Assembly: GCA_036563805.1 (NCBI GenBank)
Contig: DATCLS010000066.1
Span: 1-43,107, forward strand
From: DATCLS01 sp036563805
GTDB taxonomy: Bacteria; Actinomycetota; Acidimicrobiia; Acidimicrobiales; VFJN01
Direction: 5' to 3'
DNA: 43,107 nucleotides
Shown here: piece after piece, positions 38,478 through 43,107 of the stretch
How the letters are laid out: each line of letters begins with the position of its first letter
Numbering within the stretch: position 1 is the stretch's first letter
Notes under the pieces: generated by a model
The model's database searches: none
What the model saw: only the letters and a program-made list of their open reading frames with translations
Told to the model about the DNA's origin: nothing
Made by a program: the position numbers and the translations under genes

Positions 38478-40019
38478 TCAGGCCACGTCCACCGTCGCCC
38501 GGGCCGGGGCGTCGGACGGGTCGATCGTGTAGCGGTGGTAGCGGCCCTGCTGGCCCGAGCCCCGCCCGAAGTAGTGCCACTCGGGGAAGTTGAAGTCGGC
38601 GGTGATCGAGCGGGGCAGCATCAGCGCGGCCCGTAGGAACTGCTCGAGGGTCGGCACCGCGTACAGGTTGACCTCGTAGCCCCAGGCGTCGAGCCGCTCG
38701 AACAGCTGGCGGCCGCCGGGCTGGTCCCAGCCGACCGAGAGCCGGCTGACGCCCCAGTCGGTCAGCGTGCGCAGCAGCCGCCGGGCCTCGTCGGGCAGGG
38801 CGGTCACCAGCGGGCCGAGGAAGTCGACCGGCACCTGGACGACCGCCCCGGGGTGGGCGGCGCGGACGGCCCGCACGCCGTCCTCGCCGAGCACGTCGAG
38901 CCGGCCGTTGACCCACAGGTCCCCCTCGCCCACGCCGGTCTCGGCCACCAGGGCGAGGAGCTCGTCGAGCGCGGCGGGGTCCTTGACGTCGAGCTTGACC
39001 GCCTTGCCGGCGGCGCGCAGCGCGGCCAGCGCCTCCCGCACGGTCAGCAGCCCCTCCGGCGCCCCGTCGACGCTGACGGCGCCGCCGCCGCCGAACGCCC
39101 CGTCGCCGCCGGGGACGTCGTCCCCGCCGAAGGCGTCGTGCCGGAGCACGAGCCGGCCCCCGGGGTCGCGGCGCACGTCGAGCTCGGCCCAGCGCACCGG
39201 CGAGGCGAGGAACTGCCGGAGGTTGGCGCGGTCGTTGACCCCGTGCCACACGAGCTGGACGTGGCGGGGCAGCTCGCGCTCGCCGACCAGCGCCGTGAGG
39301 TCGTAGGCCCGGCCCGCCACCGTGCGGGGCGTGGCCCGGCGCCGCGACTGGTACAGCGTCTCGGCGTGCAGGAACAGGATCTCCTGCGTGTCGTCGGCCG
39401 CGGCCAGGGCGGCGATGATCTCGGGCTCGTTGTCGACGACGGCGACGATCCGGTAGCCGTCCCGCTGGAGCCGGCGGAGGCCGGCGATCTTGTGCGCCGC
39501 CACGTCGACGTCCCAGCCGTCGGGGTTCATGTGAAGCAGATCGTCGGTGAACGCCACCTTGAACTCGCGCCCCAGGGCGTTGAGGGACCGGAGCGTGACC
39601 GACCGCAGGCTCTCGGGCCGGCCGGTGTTGAGGGCCACGCTCGTCCGGGGCTGGATCTGGAACCAGCGGATGACCTCGAGGACGCCGCGGTAGGGCCGGT
39701 GGGCGACCAGGACCGACTCCGGCGTCCAGCGCCGGGCGTGGTACCAGGCGAGCACCCGCGCGCGGTCCCCGGCGGCGAGCCCCCACCGGTCGAGCAGCGT
39801 GTCCACCTCGTTCTCGTGGACGTCGACGTCGTCGACCCGCAGGCCGGCGAACAGGCGCGTCCCGTGGGCCCGGTCGTAGTCGCGGAGCACATGGCGGACC
39901 ATGTGCCGCATGTCGAGGATCGTGCCGTCGATGTCGAACACGACGAGCAGGTGGGCCTCGGGGTGGTCGGCCCGGCAGCGGGCGTAGTGCTCCGCCAGGC
40001 TCCGCATCCAGTCCTCCAT
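38478..40019 (-). CDS. fusion of HAD-like phosphatase and menorin/GDPD-like domain
   Basis: 513 residues. The N-terminal half (about 20-235) is a HAD-fold protein with motif I VVFDIDGTILD, motif II-like ALNTGRPES and motif IV-like VVDNEPEII, so the phosphatase site looks intact. The C-terminal half (about 255-510) begins QLVWHGVNDRANLRQFL, continues WAELDVRRD and LVLRHDAF, and ends with DFNFPEWHYFGRG. This resembles the FAM151/menorin group of PLC-like phosphodiesterases and more distantly GDPD. The two may act on one phosphodiester in sequence (diesterase then monoesterase); that is inference. A Gly-rich stretch (about 325-340) interrupts the second domain. Minus-strand TACCGT eight bases before ATG 40019 supports this start. 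Divergent from the P450 gene. Confidence 0.8.
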   Translation of the reverse strand: MEDWMRSLAEHYARCRADHPEAHLLVVFDIDGTILDMRHMVRHVLRDYDRAHGTRLFAGLRVDDVDVHENEVDTLLDRWGLAAGDRARVLAWYHARRWTPESVLVAHRPYRGVLEVIRWFQIQPRTSVALNTGRPESLRSVTLRSLNALGREFKVAFTDDLLHMNPDGWDVDVAAHKIAGLRRLQRDGYRIVAVVDNEPEIIAALAAADDTQEILFLHAETLYQSRRRATPRTVAGRAYDLTALVGERELPRHVQLVWHGVNDRANLRQFLASPVRWAELDVRRDPGGRLVLRHDAFGGDDVPGGDGAFGGGGAVSVDGAPEGLLTVREALAALRAAGKAVKLDVKDPAALDELLALVAETGVGEGDLWVNGRLDVLGEDGVRAVRAAHPGAVVQVPVDFLGPLVTALPDEARRLLRTLTDWGVSRLSVGWDQPGGRQLFERLDAWGYEVNLYAVPTLEQFLRAALMLPRSITADFNFPEWHYFGRGSGQQGRYHRYTIDPSDAPARATVDVA

Positions 40020-40027
40020 CGCGGCGG

Positions 40028-40033
40028 ACGGTA
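40028..40033 (-). promoter_or_regulatory. -10 box of leaderless HAD-fusion transcript
   Basis: Minus-strand TACCGT followed by eight bases and the ATG at 40019. Confidence 0.45.
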
Positions 40034-40112
40034 CCGACGGCCGGTTGACGCCCGGTGTCGACGAGGTGACGCCCAGGTGGCGGGCATGCGACGACCCGCG
40101 AACCCTTGCCAA

Positions 40113-40128
40113 TCCAACGTTCGTTTGA
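40113..40128. promoter_or_regulatory. candidate TetR operator before the P450 gene
   Basis: The core AACG-TT-CGTT (40116-40125) is a perfect inverted repeat; with flanking TC and GA, 12 of 16 positions are symmetric. GAGGAT (40129-40134), six bases before ATG 40141, is a possible -10, so a bound repressor would block transcription. The likely repressor is the TetR protein encoded at the end of the same operon. Confidence 0.5.
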
Positions 40129-40140
40129 GAGGATGCCGGC

Positions 40141-41403
40141 ATGACGGTCGCCGACGAAGCCAAGTCCCCGCCGTTCGAGATCGACGTGCTCGACCCCCGG
40201 TTCTACGACGACCCGTGGGAGCGCTACCGGTGGCTGCGCCACAACGCCCCGATCTGGTGGGACGAGCGCAACCAACTGTGGGTGATCTCCCGCCACGAGG
40301 ACCTGTGCCACGTCAGCCGCAACCAGGAGCTGTACTCCGCGGCGCAGGGCGTGCGACCCAAGCTCACCGTGCCGATGTCCATCATCTCGATGGACGACCC
40401 CGAGCACACCCGCCAGCGCCGGCTCATCAACCGGGGGTTCACGCCCCGCACCGTCCGCCAGCTCTCCGACCACATCCGCGAGCTGACCAACGAGATCATC
40501 GACGAGGTCGCGGCCAAGGGCGAGATCGACTTCGTCGAGGACCTGGCCATCCACGTGCCGCTCATCGTGATCGCCGAGCTCATGGGGCTCGACCCCACCC
40601 AGCGGCACAAGCTCTACGCCTGGAGCGACGCCATGATGGCGGGCGACGGGCACACCGACCCCGACGACCCCGTGCTCCAGCGGGCGGCCACCGCCTTCGG
40701 GGAGTACTGCGAGATGTGCCTCGAGCTCATCGAGCAGCGCCGGCGCGACGGCTCGACCGACGACATCATCGGCATCCTCACCAACGCCTACGACCAGGGC
40801 CAGCTCGAGCGTCCGCCCGACACCGTGCAGGCGCCCGAGGACGACGAGCTGTCGAGCGACGAGCTGCTGATGTTCCTCACGCTGCTGGTCGTGGCCGGCA
40901 ACGAGACCACCCGCAACGCCCTCACCGGCGGCCTGCTGGCCTTCACCCGCTTCCCCGAGGAGCGCGAGAAGCTGCTCGACCACCCCGAGCTCATCGACTC
41001 CGCGGTGGAGGAGATCGTCCGCTACGTCAGCCCGGTCCTCTCCTTCATGCGGACGGTCACCCGCGACCACACCTACAAGGGCGTAGATTTCAAGGCTGGC
41101 GACCGGGTGTTCATGCTGTACCAGTCCGCCAACCGCGACGAAGACGTGTTCGACGAGCCCGACCAGTTCCGCATCGACCGCGACCCGAACCCGCACGTGG
41201 CGTTCGGCATCGGCACCCACTACTGCCTGGGGGCCAACCTGGCGCGCGCCGAGATCAAGGTCGTGTTCGAGGAGCTGTTCAAGCGGCTGCGCGACATCCG
41301 GGCCGCCGACCCCGACACGCTGACCAGGGGCGATTCGACGCTGGTGCTGGCGCTCGAGCACCTGCCGGCGATCTTCACCCCCGAGGCGGCACCGGCGCCG
41401 TGA
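40141..41403 (+). CDS. cytochrome P450
   Basis: 420 residues, soluble bacterial haem monooxygenase. All landmarks are present: I-helix AGNETT (252-257), K-helix Glu291-x-x-Arg294 (EEIVR), and the haem loop FGIGTHYCLGANLAR with ligand Cys362. The overall pattern (DDPEHTRQRRLINRGFTPRTV, NRDEDVFDEPDQFRIDRDPNPHVAFG) is like the actinobacterial CYP families acting on sterols, fatty acids or terpenes, but the family cannot be fixed by eye. No ferredoxin or reductase gene is adjacent. Its stop overlaps the TetR start by four bases, so the regulator is cotranscribed. Confidence 0.96.
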   Translation: MTVADEAKSPPFEIDVLDPRFYDDPWERYRWLRHNAPIWWDERNQLWVISRHEDLCHVSRNQELYSAAQGVRPKLTVPMSIISMDDPEHTRQRRLINRGFTPRTVRQLSDHIRELTNEIIDEVAAKGEIDFVEDLAIHVPLIVIAELMGLDPTQRHKLYAWSDAMMAGDGHTDPDDPVLQRAATAFGEYCEMCLELIEQRRRDGSTDDIIGILTNAYDQGQLERPPDTVQAPEDDELSSDELLMFLTLLVVAGNETTRNALTGGLLAFTRFPEEREKLLDHPELIDSAVEEIVRYVSPVLSFMRTVTRDHTYKGVDFKAGDRVFMLYQSANRDEDVFDEPDQFRIDRDPNPHVAFGIGTHYCLGANLARAEIKVVFEELFKRLRDIRAADPDTLTRGDSTLVLALEHLPAIFTPEAAPAP

Positions 41404-41981
41404 GCCTGACCGGCGCCGAGCCCAACCAGCGCTCGCGCATCCTCGACGCGGCGCTGGAGCTGGTCAGCGAGCTCGGCGCGGCCGGCACGTCGATGCGGCG
41501 CCTGGCGGCGGCCTGCGGGCTCAACGTCGCCACCATCTACCACTACTTCCCCTCGAAGGCCGACCTGCTCCGCGCCCTCATCGAGGAGCGACGCTACGGC
41601 GAGCGCATGGCCACCGAGGAGCCGCCGATGGACCCGGCGCTGCCGCCCCGCGAGCGCCTGGCCACGCTCCTCGTCTGGGTGACCGAGCGGACGCTGGAGG
41701 AGGGGGCGGTGCTCCGCCTCATCCTCGGGGAGGGGCTGCGAGGCGACCCGACGGCCCGCCAGTCGGCGTCCGAGCTGGTGGCGGCGCTCGACGAGGTGGC
41801 GGCCGGCTGGCTGACCGCCGGCTTCCCCGAGCTGGCCGCCCGGCCGCTCCCGGCCGAGCTCGGGGGCCGCCTCATCCGGCGGACGCTCCTCGCGGTCATC
41901 ACCGAACACCTGGCGACCGGGCAGGCCGACGCCCGGGCTCACGCGGACGACCTGGCGGCGGTCCTGTTCGCGAACCCCTAG
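41400..41981 (+). CDS. TetR/AcrR-family regulator
   Basis: 193 residues. N-terminal HTH at about 10-56: RSRILDAALELVSELGAAGTSMRRLAAACGLNVATIYHYFPSKADLLRAL, the family signature. The C-terminal ligand domain (60-190) is helical and variable. GTG 41400 overlaps the P450 stop (GTGA), so expression is coupled. The dyad at 40113-40128 before the P450 gene is its likely operator, giving autoregulation and induction by a P450 substrate or related molecule. Confidence 0.94.
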   Translation: MSLTGAEPNQRSRILDAALELVSELGAAGTSMRRLAAACGLNVATIYHYFPSKADLLRALIEERRYGERMATEEPPMDPALPPRERLATLLVWVTERTLEEGAVLRLILGEGLRGDPTARQSASELVAALDEVAAGWLTAGFPELAARPLPAELGGRLIRRTLLAVITEHLATGQADARAHADDLAAVLFANP

Positions 41982-42013
41982 GGAGCTGACACCGAGCGTG
42001 AGGCGGCGTCGTT

Positions 42014-42019
42014 TACGAT
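42014..42019 (+). promoter_or_regulatory. -10 box of leaderless lipoprotein transcript
   Basis: TACGAT, eight bases, then ATG 42028. It lies inside the extension that begins at GTG 41998, and so favours the internal ATG. Confidence 0.5.
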
Positions 42020-42027
42020 CCGCCGCC

Positions 42028-42966
42028 ATGCGGAAGCGAGTGCGGTCGTGGAACAGGCTCGGCACCGCCGTGGCCGGGTCGTTGGTGGTCGTCGCGCTGC
42101 TGGGCGCCTGCTCGTCGGGAGACGACGACGAGACGGCCTCGTCGACGACCGAGGCACAGGGGGGTGAGTCCGGCGGCGAGTCGTCGGGCGGCGGGTCCGG
42201 CGGGGGCGCCAGCCCGTTCGGCGGCGGCGTCCCCGAGGGCGGAGGCGGCCCGGCCGAGACCAACCCCGACTCGCTGACCGGCGTGTGGGAGGGCACCTAC
42301 GTGTGCACCCAGGGCGAGACCGACCTGCGGCTCACCATCGACGACCGCGGCGACGGCGGCGTGGGCGCGGCGTTCGAGTTCCGCACCAGCGACGACCGGG
42401 CCGGCAGGTACAGCATGGTCGGCAACCGCGACGGCGGCACGCTGACCCTCGATGGCCACGAGTGGCTCGAGGAGGTGCCCAACTTCCACATGGTCGGCCT
42501 GCGGGCCGACCTGGAAGGCCGGGAGGACACCGAGACGCTGTCCGGCACGGTCGAGGGCGAGGGCTGCACCGAGTTCACCGCCGAGCGGGTCGACACCGCC
42601 CCCTGGTACGCCGGCACCTGGCGGGGCCAGTACGGCTGCACCCAGGGCCTCACCGGCCTGACGCTCACCATCGAGCCGGGCGAGGGCAACAGCGTCTCGG
42701 CGATCTTCGAGTTCTACGCAGTCGAGGAGAACCCCGACGTGCCCTCCGGTAGCTACCGCATGGAGGGCACCTACGACGAGGGCCGGCTGTACCTCGACGG
42801 CGTCGAGTGGATCGAGCGGCCCCCGAACTACCTGATGGTGCCGTACGTGTCGAACACCGACCTCGGCATCGACCCCAACCGCATCTTCGGCACCGTCGAG
42901 AGCCCCGGCTGCAACATCTTCGAGATGCGCCGGGTGGAGGACGAGGACTCGGAGCAGGAGCGCTGA
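42028..42966 (+). CDS. lipoprotein with two tandem copies of a cysteine-containing domain
   Basis: 312 residues. Signal peptide with lipobox LLGAC (Cys28), then an acidic, Gly/Ser-rich linker to about 80. Two repeats follow: 84-188 and 196-303. Each begins W-x-G-x-Y-x-C-T-Q-G (VWEGTYVCTQG, TWRGQYGCTQG), has a strand pair LRLTID or LTLTIE, an AFEF/IFEF strand, G-R/S-Y-x-M, a LDGxEW turn, and ends in a GC motif (EGEGC, ESPGC). Cys pairs 93/180 and 204/295 may form one disulfide in each domain. The fold looks all-beta. Function unknown; likely envelope binding. Start set by the TACGAT box eight bases before ATG. Confidence 0.85.
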   Translation: MRKRVRSWNRLGTAVAGSLVVVALLGACSSGDDDETASSTTEAQGGESGGESSGGGSGGGASPFGGGVPEGGGGPAETNPDSLTGVWEGTYVCTQGETDLRLTIDDRGDGGVGAAFEFRTSDDRAGRYSMVGNRDGGTLTLDGHEWLEEVPNFHMVGLRADLEGREDTETLSGTVEGEGCTEFTAERVDTAPWYAGTWRGQYGCTQGLTGLTLTIEPGEGNSVSAIFEFYAVEENPDVPSGSYRMEGTYDEGRLYLDGVEWIERPPNYLMVPYVSNTDLGIDPNRIFGTVESPGCNIFEMRRVEDEDSEQER

Positions 42967-42971
42967 CCTGG

Positions 42972-43078
42972 GCGCCCGGGCGTCGTCTCCGGCCAGCGCC
43001 CGGGCGTCGTCTCCGGCCAGCGCCCGGGCGTCGTCTCCGGCCAGCGCCCGGGCGTCGTCTCCGGCCAGCGCCCGGGCG
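42972..43078. repeat. 24-base tandem repeat array with palindromic cores
   Basis: Four perfect copies of a 24-base unit (42972-42995, 42996-43019, 43020-43043, 43044-43067) and a partial fifth copy of 11 bases. Each unit starts with GCGCCCGGGCG, which contains the perfect palindrome CGCCCGGGCG, followed by TCGTCTCCGGCCA. The array begins five bases after the lipoprotein stop and runs almost to the window end (43107), so its right border is visible but the next gene is not. Copies are identical, which points to recent slippage or conversion. Confidence 0.9.
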
Positions 43079-43107
43079 GCTCGGCCCGTCGGGCGCCGGC
43101 CCGGCGG

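Noticed and set aside
38434..41361. Long minus-strand open frame opposite the P450 gene
   Set aside because: Shadow frame running across two real genes on opposite strands; the P450 landmarks on the plus strand are decisive.
42972..43078. CRISPR array
   Set aside because: The 24-base units are directly adjacent with no spacers, and no cas genes are present.

Overview
The window is very GC-rich DNA (clearly above 70 % by eye). Genes are packed, almost every third codon position is G or C, and there is no rRNA, CRISPR array, prophage or insertion sequence. Gene content points to Actinomycetota: a UsfX-like anti-sigma factor, a DUF3052 protein, a sucrase/ferredoxin-like protein, SigB/SigF sigma factors, and many apparently leaderless genes with a TANNNT -10 box 6-8 bases before the start codon. 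A lineage such as Acidimicrobiia is a guess from overall gene style, not something the sequence proves.

Layout. 0-5.7 kb: tRNA-Val, a small unknown gene, then amino-acid catabolism: 4-hydroxyphenylpyruvate dioxygenase, a divergent Lrp/AsnC regulator, and a fused proline dehydrogenase/glutamate-semialdehyde dehydrogenase. 5.8-7.1 kb: cold-shock protein, a SHOCT-like small protein, an atypical SDR. 7.2-13 kb: a general-stress block with two SigB/SigF-type sigma factors, a STAS antagonist (RsbV-like), an RsbW/UsfX-like anti-sigma factor, a PAS protein, a GlsB/YeaQ membrane protein, small membrane proteins and an MgtC-like protein. 13.1-15.2 kb: a NarL-type two-component system. 15.3-27.6 kb: peroxiredoxin, LLM flavin oxidoreductase, sucrase/ferredoxin-like protein, flavin reductase-like protein, GT9 glycosyltransferase, PfpI-like protein, acyl-CoA dehydrogenase, phosphodiesterase, a sigma/zinc-finger/membrane fusion, a FAD/Rieske oxidoreductase and a hydrolase. 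27.7-30.7 kb: AlkZ-like and PH-domain genes, and DUF3052. 30.8-34.6 kb: a complete, tightly overlapped stressosome operon (RsbR, RsbS, RsbT, RsbX-like and RsbU-like phosphatases). 34.7-43.1 kb: lipoproteins, a Tat-type M28 peptidase joined to tRNA-Cys, Ogt, gene remnants, a HAD/phosphodiesterase fusion, a P450-TetR pair, a duplicated-domain lipoprotein and a 24-bp repeat array.

How the parts may work together. The stressosome operon supplies the sensing half of a general stress response (RsbRST to an RsbU-type phosphatase) but contains no RsbV, RsbW or sigma factor. Those sit about 20 kb away in the 7.2-13 kb block. Several genes around that block, including the first sigma gene, the RsbW gene and small charged or membrane proteins, are preceded by GTTT-like / GGGTA- or GGGAAG-like boxes spaced 14-16 bases, resembling SigB/SigF promoters. 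My main inference is a stress network split over two loci, with an autoregulated sigma and a local regulon that includes very small genes.

Other points: leaderless translation starts in several unrelated genes; a peptidase whose GTG start lies directly after the 3' end of tRNA-Cys; a His-rich insertion in the ATP lid of the histidine kinase; and a scar where an AraC-type gene and a second gene both lack their 5' halves.
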